Shown piece by piece: positions 23,771-31,990 of a stretch of 40,801 bases of DNA. A program made the position numbers and the translations under genes. Each line of letters opens with the position of its first letter. Positions within the stretch are counted from its first letter, which is position 1. The stretch comes from a virus: IMG/VR virus record IMGVR_UViG_3300042691_035114, positions 1 to 40,801 of that record. One strand, given 5' to 3'. The notes beneath the pieces are model-generated. The model did not search any database, was not told where the DNA came from, and saw nothing but the letters and a program-made list of their open reading frames with translations.

Positions 23771-24124
23771 TTACTTTCGTTTTTTCTTTTCGGGTGCTTT
23801 GTAACCCCACGTCTTTGGATTATGTCTACCATATCCAAATTCAATACTCTTTAAATTTTCTCGAAATTTATCCCAATACATATCGAATAAACGAGTTCTT
23901 GTACCTCTAGTAAGATCAAAACAAATTTTATCTTCAACAATATACTTTATAATATAAGCATCATTTGGAGATTCTTTGGTACAAACATCAGAATATGAAC
24001 CATTTTCAATCATGATGTCACAACCATATCGTGTCTTACAAGTTTGTTTTTCTGCAGGTGTCCAATGGTCCATAAGTTTTTTTATATTTTGTGCCTTTTC
24101 AATCACTTCACCACGTTTACTCAT
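23771..24124 (-). CDS. Conserved phage protein, unknown function
   Basis: 117 aa from ATG at 24124 (MSKRGEVIEKAQNIKK...). This start is 2 nt after the upstream stop and preceded by GGAGG, although that lies 13 nt away. An ATG at 24145 would add seven residues, overlap the upstream gene and lack a ribosome site. It has three Cys (CKTRYGC, C in DVC) and a conserved-looking end 'FDMYWDKFRENLKSIEFGYGRHNPKTWGYKAPEKKKRK'. No domain recognised. Last gene before a terminator. Confidence 0.75.
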   Translation of the reverse strand: MSKRGEVIEKAQNIKKLMDHWTPAEKQTCKTRYGCDIMIENGSYSDVCTKESPNDAYIIKYIVEDKICFDLTRGTRTRLFDMYWDKFRENLKSIEFGYGRHNPKTWGYKAPEKKKRK

Positions 24125-24126
24125 AC

Positions 24127-24711
24127 TCAAGAACGCCCTCCCCATTTAATATCTGGATAAGCTTCTGAAACAAGTTCTTTCGTAATTTTATATTTGCTCT
24201 GAAGTTTTTTATCTTTTATTAAAATCAAAAGTTCTGCTTCTAATGGATGAAGTCCCTGTAGAAGATTAATAAACATAGTTTCTCTTTTTAAAGAACTCAA
24301 AGTAGAATTTCCACCTTGTACAAAATTATAGAATATTTTATATTCTTTTCTAATGGTAGTTCTTCCTTGATCATTTGCACCAAGAGAAGCTGATTTCATT
24401 TCATCCATTTTTGAAACTGCATCATTAATCTTATCGCTAACAGTTCCACTAAAAGAATTTTGCTCCCCAACACTTGCATAAGGAACAGGACCTTCTGGAA
24501 GTAAAGTAATTACACTTTCATCAAAGTTCCAAATAAAAAGTGATTTTAAAGAAGGATCTTCGTATTGCTTTAAAATTTCAATTTTTTTGAGATTTGTTTT
24601 TTGCTTAGAAACAAAATTTAAAATCTCAAAAATAAATGGATTGCTAGGCAATTCTTTAATTGTTTGTCTTGAAGATGTAGTTTTACTCTTCGTTTTCGTT
24701 ATCGTCGTCAT
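24127..24711 (-). CDS. Conserved phage protein (DUF6433-like)
   Basis: 194 aa from the ATG at 24711 (MTTITKTKSKTTSSRQTIKELPSNPFIFEIL). The frame could also begin at a TTG at 24732, deeper in the upstream gene. The mid region 'SLFIWNFDESVITLLPEGPVPYA' and the C-terminal 'LQGLHPLEAELLILIKDKKLQSKYKITKELVSEAYPDIKWGGRS' match a family common in T4-like marine phages. No known function. It overlaps the membrane-protein gene by 29 nt. Confidence 0.72.
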   Translation of the reverse strand: MTTITKTKSKTTSSRQTIKELPSNPFIFEILNFVSKQKTNLKKIEILKQYEDPSLKSLFIWNFDESVITLLPEGPVPYASVGEQNSFSGTVSDKINDAVSKMDEMKSASLGANDQGRTTIRKEYKIFYNFVQGGNSTLSSLKRETMFINLLQGLHPLEAELLILIKDKKLQSKYKITKELVSEAYPDIKWGGRS

Positions 24712-24913
24712 AATCGTAATCAGTGTTATCAAATCTAAAGGCTATAACTTCATCAGGAATTAAATTACCTTGTTGATCAAACATTTCTGGATGAGGTCTT
24801 GGTATTTCCCGATAATTCATCATGTATTCTCTGGCAACCCAACCACCTATTATTCCTACTATAAGAAACAATACGGTTAAAAAAGAACCAAATACTAGAC
24901 TAACTGCTAACAT
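24683..24913 (-). CDS. Single-pass membrane protein, conserved in cyanophages
   Basis: 76 aa. Residues 3-27 (AVSLVFGSFLTVLFLIVGIIGGWVA) form one transmembrane helix, followed by 'REYMMNYREIPRPHPEMFDQQGNLIPDEVIAFRF' and an acidic Asp/Glu tail (DYDYDDDNENEE). AAGG 8 nt upstream supports the start. Probably N-out or N-in inner membrane anchor with a cytoplasmic acidic tail. Function unknown. Confidence 0.78.
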   Translation of the reverse strand: MLAVSLVFGSFLTVLFLIVGIIGGWVAREYMMNYREIPRPHPEMFDQQGNLIPDEVIAFRFDNTDYDYDDDNENEE

Positions 24914-25109
24914 TTCTTTTACCTTGGGAAACTACTTTTTTCTTCCTGGATACAAAGGAAAATTCAAAATAGATGGTTGTTTCCCTATTAAGAAAGCAGA
25001 CCATCTTTTCAAAGATGATATGAAAGGGTTTGGTGTGCTTTCGTTTTCCTCCATTAAGAATAAGTTCAACACCACGATTCCTGTGGTTAGTATTATTTAT
25101 AGATGTCAC
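24900..25109 (-). CDS. Possible 69-aa protein, GTG start (competes with overlapping 40-aa frame)
   Basis: Open frame from a GTG that overlaps the glutaredoxin stop (GTGA): TSINNTNHRNRGVELILNGGKRKHTKPFHIIFEKMV..., ending VVSQGKRNVSS. Translational coupling and a plausible N-terminus favour it. A shared segment is also open as a 40-aa ORF in another frame, and third-position base use does not decide between them. Only one is likely to be the main product. Confidence 0.35.
   Translation of the reverse strand: MTSINNTNHRNRGVELILNGGKRKHTKPFHIIFEKMVCFLNRETTIYFEFSFVSRKKKVVSQGKRNVSS
24932..25054 (-). CDS. Possible 40-aa protein in alternative frame
   Basis: Begins MEENESTPNPFISSLKRWSA and ends NFPLYPGRKK. 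It looks protein-like, with W, P and a hydrophobic core, and has an ATG start, but no good ribosome site. A perfect T4-type late octamer TATAAATA lies 39 nt upstream at 25101-25094, a typical promoter distance. Alternative to the GTG-started frame over the same DNA. Confidence 0.45.
   Translation of the reverse strand: MEENESTPNPFISSLKRWSAFLIGKQPSILNFPLYPGRKK
25094..25101 (-). promoter_or_regulatory. Putative T4-type late promoter, perfect TATAAATA
   Basis: Minus-strand TATAAATA just after the glutaredoxin stop and 39 nt before the 40-aa ORF ATG. It would drive the downstream small genes late. Chance occurrence is possible in this AT-rich DNA. Confidence 0.4.
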
Positions 25110-25345
25110 GTAATGATCTGCTTGTCTTTAAGAAAATTAATAGTATCTACGCATCCGCCAATTTTTTGTTCATCACAAATAACTTGAGGAAATGTGGAGT
25201 TTTCACCAAATTCGGAGTAAAATTCTTCCTTAAAAAAGTTTTCACCAAGAGTATACTCAACATATGTCATATTTGTCAAGTCAAGAACTTTTTTTACTTT
25301 ATCACAATAAGGACATCCTGGTTTTGAATAAATTGTAAATCGCAT
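25106..25345 (-). CDS. Glutaredoxin
   Basis: 79 aa, thioredoxin fold: 'MRFTIYSKPGCPYCDKVKKVL' with the dithiol CPYC at 11-14, 'STFPQVICDEQKIGGCVDTINFL' with the cis-Pro (TFPQV) and GG. It matches T4 NrdC / phage glutaredoxins that donate electrons to ribonucleotide reductase, although no nrd gene is in this window. The extra Cys in 'IGGCVD' is common in the family. Confidence 0.93.
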   Translation of the reverse strand: MRFTIYSKPGCPYCDKVKKVLDLTNMTYVEYTLGENFFKEEFYSEFGENSTFPQVICDEQKIGGCVDTINFLKDKQIIT

Positions 25346-25350
25346 GTGTT

Positions 25351-26676
25351 TTAAAATCCTAAATGTTTTTTACGTACAAAATCTAAATTATAAAATGTAT
25401 AAGATAAAGGTAATTGATCATTATTAAATGGGTACTGGTATGGATTAGTATTAACCCAATCAATACCAGTATGCCATCGAGGTCCCCATTTATAGTAAAT
25501 ATACCACATTTCATTTAAAATGCGACTATGGTGCAACTTACTTTCTAAGGAACGATCAACTCTCCAAGTTTGTGATCCGGTTGTTTCATAATCTTTTTCA
25601 CCATGATAATATGGATAATCAACATTAACTCGTTTAATATTAGATAACATTGTTCTAATATAATAGTCAACATCTTCAACATAAGCAGGATAACAATTTT
25701 CATCAAATAATCCACATTCTTGAACAACCCAATCCTTTAATAGAAAAATGTCCCAAGCTCCTTTGTTACCATGGACCATACCAACATCTAAGTCCTTTGC
25801 CTTAGAAAGCATATTTTCTAAAAATCCTGGAGTAAATGCAACATCATGATTAGAAATAATCCAATATGGTGCATTCATACCACACTTAATAGACATATTC
25901 CAAGATCCAGCAACACCAATATTTGCTGGGAGATGGCAAACTTTAATTTCTTTAATAAATTGGTAAGTTTCTTTTGCCAGATTATCCAAATCTTCAGTTA
26001 ATTCTCCCCTTCCGTTATTATCAAATATAAAAACTTGATCCACAGGATAATCGATACTATCAATTAACCTTTTAATCCATTCAAAACCATTAACAATAGG
26101 AATACTAATAATAGGAATTGGAGGTTTTACTGGATTTTTTTCTTTTTTTAATCCCCAAAAATATAAATCATGAGACTCATTATTTACTTCAAATGAAAAG
26201 TGATCAAAATAGTCTTCAAAAGCAATATGTTGACGAAAATCATTTTCATTTAAATTTCTATAATAATCCCAACCAATATCAATAGTTAATGGGGAATCAC
26301 TAGGACTTGTTCTTGAAGTTCCATGTTCCATTCTACCATCACTAGCGCAGGTAAAAAATACCAACCCACCAGGACGGCAAAGTCTAATCATGTTTGTAAA
26401 AGTTTCAACCCAATATGGATTATGTTCAAAACATTCAAGAGAACAAACTACATCATAAGTATTATCTGGAGCATCATATTTTTGTCCTTGACAAACTATG
26501 TCAACTCCATCCCCTGGTCCAACATCAATACCAATATAAGAACAATCTTCAAAAAAATCTCTTACTGTTCCATTAACATTTAGACTACCAACTTCTAAAA
26601 CAGATTGTTCTTTAAAATAATTAGATGCTTTTCTTTTAAGATTTTCTACAAATCTCTTTTGTTCATTATGTGCCAT
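25351..26676 (-). CDS. Fused SAM methyltransferase - GT2 glycosyltransferase
   Basis: 441 aa. Residues ~20-165 are a class I methyltransferase: 'VLEVGSLNVNGTVRDFF' (motif I), 'YIGIDVGPGDGVDIV', 'DVVCSLECFEHNPYWVETFTNMIRLCRPGGLVFFTCAS'. Residues ~172-400 are a GT2-type glycosyltransferase: 'IPIISIPIVNGFEWIKRLIDSIDYPVDQVFIFDNNG', 'HLPANIGVAGSWNMSIK', 'YWIISNHDVAFTPGFLENML' (DV in place of DxD), 'YVEDVDYYIR'. Such two-domain fusions are common in phage and cyanobacterial surface-polysaccharide loci. Substrates unknown. First of the glycan run next to the small-gene block. Confidence 0.82.
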   Translation of the reverse strand: MAHNEQKRFVENLKRKASNYFKEQSVLEVGSLNVNGTVRDFFEDCSYIGIDVGPGDGVDIVCQGQKYDAPDNTYDVVCSLECFEHNPYWVETFTNMIRLCRPGGLVFFTCASDGRMEHGTSRTSPSDSPLTIDIGWDYYRNLNENDFRQHIAFEDYFDHFSFEVNNESHDLYFWGLKKEKNPVKPPIPIISIPIVNGFEWIKRLIDSIDYPVDQVFIFDNNGRGELTEDLDNLAKETYQFIKEIKVCHLPANIGVAGSWNMSIKCGMNAPYWIISNHDVAFTPGFLENMLSKAKDLDVGMVHGNKGAWDIFLLKDWVVQECGLFDENCYPAYVEDVDYYIRTMLSNIKRVNVDYPYYHGEKDYETTGSQTWRVDRSLESKLHHSRILNEMWYIYYKWGPRWHTGIDWVNTNPYQYPFNNDQLPLSYTFYNLDFVRKKHLGF

Positions 26677-26681
26677 AAATT

Positions 26682-29600
26682 TTACTCAACATTAATATTC
26701 ATTTTTTTTAAGTTTTCATCAAGTCTTTCTTTATGCACCTCATGTATCTCATAATTATTTTTAATATCTAATAGTAAAGATTTTGCTTCATCAACTTTAC
26801 CCCACCACCAAGCACCAACAGCCTTTTCAAATAACAGTCCATATTTTCCAGGGTATTCAACATCAGTTCTAAGTGGTTCCAAATTAAAATCACAATAATT
26901 AAGAGCTCTGTCAGCGTGAATATAACAGTCTTGCCACCATTGTCTTTTTTCAGCAAATCTACTTAATAAGAAGTAAGCTTCTGGTCTATTGGGAAGTAAA
27001 CATAAAGCTTGCTCAAGTAAAGATTTTGAACTTCCATCACGAGTACCTTGTTTAGTATAGCAATATGATGCTCTTATTAAAGACTCATATGCCAAGGTAT
27101 TATCAGTTGCTCTTTCTGCACATCTTAAGAAATAAGATACTGCTGGAGCAGTATGACTTTCATTTTCATACCACACTCCAAGATTAAAGTTATGTTCTGG
27201 ATTTTCAGTATCTAAAGAATACTTATTTAAAAGATCACTTAATTGTTGGTTTTTAGTTCTTTTCATATCTAAAATACCTGGAATAAGGTATTGTTCCACA
27301 TTTGGTAAACTAAAAATTATCGAAGGAAGATCAGTAATAGGATACGGTTTTAATACAATATTAACATTACCAGATGGAGAAGTTAAATTATTTTCAAAAT
27401 TATACTTTTCCATATATTCCCACAATTCATTTTGAGAATAATCTTTACCCAAGAAAGAATTTAAATCCTCATCATAATGGCAGAAGGATTTAAATTTATT
27501 AATCCTGTTATTGTTATCACCCATCCAACTAAAATGCCATCCTAAATCTTGGCAAATTTCTCCATTATGAGTTACATATCTAATTTCATATCCTCGTTTC
27601 ATATATTCTGCCCTAATTTCAGTTGGAGTATTAGTTTCCAAATGTTTTTTAAAGCACATAAACATAGATTTATTCCAAGGAGAAAAAGATCCGTCCAATT
27701 TATATGCTCGGAAATCAGCTCTACCTTCAAGATGAACAAGAGGAATCTTGAATATATAATCCCTATTATTCTTTGCAGATCCATGTATAAATGGGATATT
27801 GTTGGGATTAATGATTTCATCACAATCGCTAATTATAAAGAATGTATCATCATCAAATTCGGATAAAATACTGCAGAGATAATCTCTCTGAATTCTTTCT
27901 CTACTTCCTATTTTCTGATCTGGATTAAAGTGCAAATCATAATCTGAAGGATGTCCAGGATTAGAAAGGTCTGCTTCAATAACTTTTATTTTATTTCTCG
28001 GTAATCCAAGATCATCAATAACTTTATTACAACTATATTCTTTAGGAATTCCGCTGTGAGTATAATTACCATCAATAATTACAAACAAATCTACATAATC
28101 TCTAAGAAGTTTTACTCGCAGTTCGAGCAATTCTTTCTCATTAAAATATGTAAAACAATCAACAACTTTCGGGCGAGTAGATTCTGTTATATTCATAGAT
28201 TTTTTTTCAACAAAAAACTTAGGGGGTTCATTACTTTTTGATTTCCACCAGTCAGTAACTTTTTGATGTGAGATGTAATGATTTTTCTTTTGTCCATCAT
28301 TTACGTCATCATCTTTACCAACAAAGGTAGATTGATATTTAACTTCCTCAACAAATAATGGTATTGTATAGGATTTACCAAGACTTGCAAAAAGAATATT
28401 TTCAATCAAAGGCATGGTAGTTTGATTTGGAATTTCCAAACAATATCCATCATCACGAATATAAGTGTCTATTAATTTTTTTGCATAATTTCTAGTGATA
28501 AGATATGCAGTTGCTCCCCAATCATCCCAATACCTTTCTCTAAGTTCATAAGTATCATAATCTTCGCGTATTGTAAATAATTGAATACAATCTGCATCTT
28601 TGGGAATATTAGTTAAAAATTCTTTCCAAGTAAAATTCCAGTATTGTACTGTAATTAAACTTAAATCATCTTCACAAAAGAATCCATAATCCTCATTTGT
28701 AGTTTCATACCAAGTTTTTATTGCTTTCAAATGAGATACTACACAACCCTTTGTTCCCTCATTCAAACTGTCTACATACTTTCCATACACTACGTCATTA
28801 GATTCCGAAAATCTTTTAGAAATAATTGGTTTTGGAATTATACCATACACTTCAAATTCCGATTCTAAATTATCTCTTCTTTCTTGACTTTCTTCAAGAG
28901 AAATATAATAGACTGAAGTCAAATCATTTAATTTATCACTCATAATCTTTTCGGCAAAATAGTTTTGTTCATCTATTTTTTGAATATTCCATTTTGTTTT
29001 TGGTTGTACATAATAATTAATTATTTCTGCACACATGTTTTTATTATTTTTAATGTGTGTTTGAGAAATCCAATATTCCGTTTGCCATTTTTCTTCACCT
29101 TCAGGGAAGGAATCCAATTGTTTTTTTATTCCAGATTCAACAAAACCTTTAAAATTTTCAAATCTCTTTTTATCCGGATGTGGTATATGAATTACATTAT
29201 AATCATAGTTTAACTTTTTATGCTCAAGACCATACAGTTCTAATCTAGTGCAAATTTCATCATCTTCAAATGCATAATACTTTGTAAGATTCTCATTATA
29301 CCCACCAATAGAAAGTAAATTTTCTTTAGATACAAGAAGTAATCCAGTTAGATATTTAAAAAATTGACAATACGAATTAAAATAGGTACTCCATTCATCA
29401 AGTGTTAAACAAGTCAAATCAACCATCGAATTTCCAGTTTCTTTATCAATAAATTCTGGACTCTTAAAATTGTGTTTTCCAGAGACAAAGCTACTTTTAT
29501 CAACCGTATACTTTGAAAAAAAGTTTTCATACGGATTAAGTATATAATCAGTATCCACTTTTAAAATATAATCACCCTTTGCTAAACTAATAGCTAAATT

Positions 29601-29810
29601 TAAGGGTTGTGGCTGATTAAAATATTTTTGATCAGGGACACTAATAATTTTAATTCTTGGATCTAACTTTGTTAGATGATTAATTGGTTCATCAGAACTC
29701 CAATCAACTATAATAATTTCTTTTATACAATCAAAAAGTAACCAAGAACTAAGAGAAACTTTTAATGCATTTAACCGATTTTTACATGCACAAACTAAAG
29801 ATATGTTCAT
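26682..29810 (-). CDS. Multidomain glycosyltransferase: GT2 - GT25 - GT17 - TPR
   Basis: 1042 aa from ATG (a TTG three codons upstream is less likely). Residues 1-255: GT2, 'SLVCACKNRLNALKVSL', 'IIIVDWSSDEP', 'LKVDTDYIL' (DxD), 'EDDEICTRLELYG'. About 297-520: GT25, 'VYYISLEESQERRDNLESEFEVYGI', 'GTKGCVVSHLKAIKTW', 'FFCEDDLSL', as in LgtB/procollagen galactosyltransferases. About 545-840: GT17-like, 'VVDCFTYFNEKELLELRVKLL', 'FVIIDGNYTHSG', 'FFIISDCDEIINP', 'GWHFSWMGD'. About 855-1042: TPR repeats. Three catalytic domains of three CAZy families in one chain is unusual and suggests sequential addition to one acceptor. Acceptor unknown. Confidence 0.8.
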   Translation of the reverse strand: MNISLVCACKNRLNALKVSLSSWLLFDCIKEIIIVDWSSDEPINHLTKLDPRIKIISVPDQKYFNQPQPLNLAISLAKGDYILKVDTDYILNPYENFFSKYTVDKSSFVSGKHNFKSPEFIDKETGNSMVDLTCLTLDEWSTYFNSYCQFFKYLTGLLLVSKENLLSIGGYNENLTKYYAFEDDEICTRLELYGLEHKKLNYDYNVIHIPHPDKKRFENFKGFVESGIKKQLDSFPEGEEKWQTEYWISQTHIKNNKNMCAEIINYYVQPKTKWNIQKIDEQNYFAEKIMSDKLNDLTSVYYISLEESQERRDNLESEFEVYGIIPKPIISKRFSESNDVVYGKYVDSLNEGTKGCVVSHLKAIKTWYETTNEDYGFFCEDDLSLITVQYWNFTWKEFLTNIPKDADCIQLFTIREDYDTYELRERYWDDWGATAYLITRNYAKKLIDTYIRDDGYCLEIPNQTTMPLIENILFASLGKSYTIPLFVEEVKYQSTFVGKDDDVNDGQKKNHYISHQKVTDWWKSKSNEPPKFFVEKKSMNITESTRPKVVDCFTYFNEKELLELRVKLLRDYVDLFVIIDGNYTHSGIPKEYSCNKVIDDLGLPRNKIKVIEADLSNPGHPSDYDLHFNPDQKIGSRERIQRDYLCSILSEFDDDTFFIISDCDEIINPNNIPFIHGSAKNNRDYIFKIPLVHLEGRADFRAYKLDGSFSPWNKSMFMCFKKHLETNTPTEIRAEYMKRGYEIRYVTHNGEICQDLGWHFSWMGDNNNRINKFKSFCHYDEDLNSFLGKDYSQNELWEYMEKYNFENNLTSPSGNVNIVLKPYPITDLPSIIFSLPNVEQYLIPGILDMKRTKNQQLSDLLNKYSLDTENPEHNFNLGVWYENESHTAPAVSYFLRCAERATDNTLAYESLIRASYCYTKQGTRDGSSKSLLEQALCLLPNRPEAYFLLSRFAEKRQWWQDCYIHADRALNYCDFNLEPLRTDVEYPGKYGLLFEKAVGAWWWGKVDEAKSLLLDIKNNYEIHEVHKERLDENLKKMNINVE

Positions 29811-29842
29811 ATACTTCAAGTAATAAATTTACCTATCATACT

Positions 29843-30643
29843 TTATATAGTTACCCAATCTGGGCAGTATAAATCCTTGGTATCCCAGTTTTTCAAATCA
29901 CCAGAAAACCATTTTTTTGGTGCCACAACTTTTTTACTATCTGATAACCATGCACCCCACCAACTATAAGAACTGTTAGCAATAATATGATAATTACACA
30001 TACTCATCAAACACAAATCAATTAAAGTATTGTTAGATTTAGAAATTTTAAACCTATCATTCTTAAAGAAAAATTGTTTTTCACACCATTCTGGATCATC
30101 AGAAAAAACTATTACAGGAATATCTTCAGAAAAAATTTCTAAGGCAGATTGGTAATAATTTAAATCAAGTAAATGAAAATTTGAATCTGTTACATAATCA
30201 GTTCTACGTATATGTAATGAAATTATTTCCGAATCACCAAACATTCCATTAATATAAGTTTCACACATTTTATTGGTAAACTTACTAAAAGAAAAATCAT
30301 CTCTTATTTCACTTTCAATATGTTTAAAATATTTTTCGGTTTGAAAGTATCCAAATAGATTAATATCATCGGGACAATTATAAAATAATTCTTCATCAAA
30401 AGCAAAAGAAGATTCATCTTTTGTTTTATAATTTGTCATTCCAATTTTATTGTTTATAATATTTGGAAAATTGTATAAATTTACATCAGATGCTTGTACC
30501 CTTTCATCATTTGTCCCAAATATACCACACAAAGGAATGCAAAATTCATAATTATTTTGTGATGCAATTCCTTTTAATCCAGCATACTGGAACATTTGAT
30601 TTCCTAATCTACCTTTGTTTCCAAGTTTATTAAAAGATATCAT
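29843..30643 (-). CDS. GT11 alpha-1,2-fucosyltransferase-like protein
   Basis: 266 aa. Conserved GT11 blocks: 'GRLGNQMFQYAGLKGIA' (residues 11-27), 'HIRRTDYVTD' (144-153, HxRRxD loop that contacts GDP-fucose), 'FSDDPEWCEKQFF', and 'DLCLMSMCNYHIIANSSYSWWGAWL' (SxFSWWGAxL type). Full length for the family. Transfers L-fucose from GDP-fucose to a galactose-type acceptor. No GDP-fucose pathway gene is in this window, so the donor must come from host or other phage genes. Overlaps the upstream GH130-like gene by 4 nt. Confidence 0.88.
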   Translation of the reverse strand: MISFNKLGNKGRLGNQMFQYAGLKGIASQNNYEFCIPLCGIFGTNDERVQASDVNLYNFPNIINNKIGMTNYKTKDESSFAFDEELFYNCPDDINLFGYFQTEKYFKHIESEIRDDFSFSKFTNKMCETYINGMFGDSEIISLHIRRTDYVTDSNFHLLDLNYYQSALEIFSEDIPVIVFSDDPEWCEKQFFFKNDRFKISKSNNTLIDLCLMSMCNYHIIANSSYSWWGAWLSDSKKVVAPKKWFSGDLKNWDTKDLYCPDWVTI

Positions 30644-31632
30644 TCTTCAAAGATATATTGTTTTACAAATTTTTGAGAAACTCTAAGAAGATATGCAGCA
30701 TTATCTTGAAAACCAAAGGTCATTAAATAATCATCTCCATATTCACACATACCAACAGCAAATTCAATATTTGCATTTAAGAAAGAAAACTGTCGTGAAA
30801 CTTTAACTATATTCCAATCATTATCCCAAACAACAAACCTATGCCTATAGACACCATCCTTCCTTCCAGCATCACTTCTTGTTAGATAAGTTTCATGATT
30901 AAGACAGAATCTATGATTTTCATTATAAGGAATAATTTGAGAACCTCCACGAAGATCAATACATCCAAGATCTTTCCATTGAGTTAAAACAACTTGATCT
31001 GTGGTATTTTCTTCTAAATTATAACGAACTACTTCAGTACCATTAGTCCATTTGACAAAATGGAATGGCATATCAATAATTGGCATCCAATTTTTTTCAC
31101 AATAAGATCCTTCATCACCTTTATGTCCAGGTGTAGGAATTCGATATTGATTTATTTCTTTTACTGCACCATCTTCAGAAATTTCAATCTCAGAAAGTTC
31201 CATTCTTCCTGTTCCAATTTTATCTAAATCTCTACGTACACCACAAACATAAAGTTTTCCATTCCATCTAACAATTCTACAATCCTCAAGACCTACAAAT
31301 TCCCAAAGTTCTTTATCTGGAAATTTAGAAGTATCAATTCTTTCATACCACTTTAATTGCATATTATCATCTATTTCACCCATAACATTATTTGTTCTCA
31401 ATCTAACATCATTTTCAGGGTGAATATAAACTAATGGTCCCCAATGATGTTCAAATTTTCTTTTTTCAGAATGATATAATGTATAATTAATATTTCTAAG
31501 ATTTACTAAAATCCTTCCATTATCATTATAAATGGAAGGATTTGTAATTGCAGGTCCTTTTAAATATTGTGACGGAAAAAGTAATGGATGAATGCTTCCA
31601 CCGTTTTCTAACGCAAGTTTTACAAAATTCAT
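30640..31632 (-). CDS. GH130-like five-bladed propeller protein
   Basis: 330 aa. 'SIHPLLFPSQYLKGPAITNPSIYNDNGRILVNLRNINYTLYHSE', 'GLEDCRIVRWNGKLYVCGVRRD', 'SYCEKNWMPIIDMPFHFVKWTNGTEVVRYNLEENTT', 'LRGGSQIIPYNENHRFCLNHET' and 'FAVGMCEYGDDYLMTFGFQDNAAYLLRVS' resemble the propeller of beta-mannoside phosphorylase / GH130-type proteins. The E-D pair in 'GLEDCRI' is like the conserved E/D of the family. Possible role: hydrolysing or phosphorolysing a mannoside, or carbohydrate binding. Family-level call only. Confidence 0.6.
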   Translation of the reverse strand: MNFVKLALENGGSIHPLLFPSQYLKGPAITNPSIYNDNGRILVNLRNINYTLYHSEKRKFEHHWGPLVYIHPENDVRLRTNNVMGEIDDNMQLKWYERIDTSKFPDKELWEFVGLEDCRIVRWNGKLYVCGVRRDLDKIGTGRMELSEIEISEDGAVKEINQYRIPTPGHKGDEGSYCEKNWMPIIDMPFHFVKWTNGTEVVRYNLEENTTDQVVLTQWKDLGCIDLRGGSQIIPYNENHRFCLNHETYLTRSDAGRKDGVYRHRFVVWDNDWNIVKVSRQFSFLNANIEFAVGMCEYGDDYLMTFGFQDNAAYLLRVSQKFVKQYIFEE

Positions 31633-31633
31633 A

Positions 31634-31990
31634 TTAATAAATTTTAACCTCTCTATATATTGAGCAATTTTCTTCGTTAATTTTTTTCTTTATTTCTGCT
31701 CTTGTGTCATTATTTTTATAAACACTCCGAGCAAGTTGTATAAACTCTTCATCAAATTTTTGTTCTTTTTCTAGTATCCTCAACTTATTTTCAATTTTCC
31801 AAAGTTTTTTATTTACTTCTCTTAATTGATTCATATAATCTTGAGTATATATTGGTAGAGTATCTTTAATTTGATTAAGTTCATTAAGTTCCTTTTCTAC
31901 GTATTCATTATAACCCAAAAAAGATTTAATTTCAAGTATAGTAATCTTATCTAAAAGTTCTCCGACTGATACGGGAATTAATATTTTCAT
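31634..31990 (-). CDS. DUF6165-like protein
   Basis: 118 aa. 'MKILIPVSVGELLDKITILEIKSFLG' is the typical start of a small helical family (DUF6165) found beside glycosyltransferases in bacteria and phages, followed by 'ELNELNQIKDTLPIYTQDYMNQLREVNKKLWKIENKLRILEKEQKFDEEFIQLARSVYKNNDTRAEIKKKIN', a charged coiled-coil-like run. No enzyme motif. Its ATG overlaps the upstream gene's stop by 4 nt. Possibly an accessory or adaptor to glycosylation. Confidence 0.7.
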   Translation of the reverse strand: MKILIPVSVGELLDKITILEIKSFLGYNEYVEKELNELNQIKDTLPIYTQDYMNQLREVNKKLWKIENKLRILEKEQKFDEEFIQLARSVYKNNDTRAEIKKKINEENCSIYREVKIY

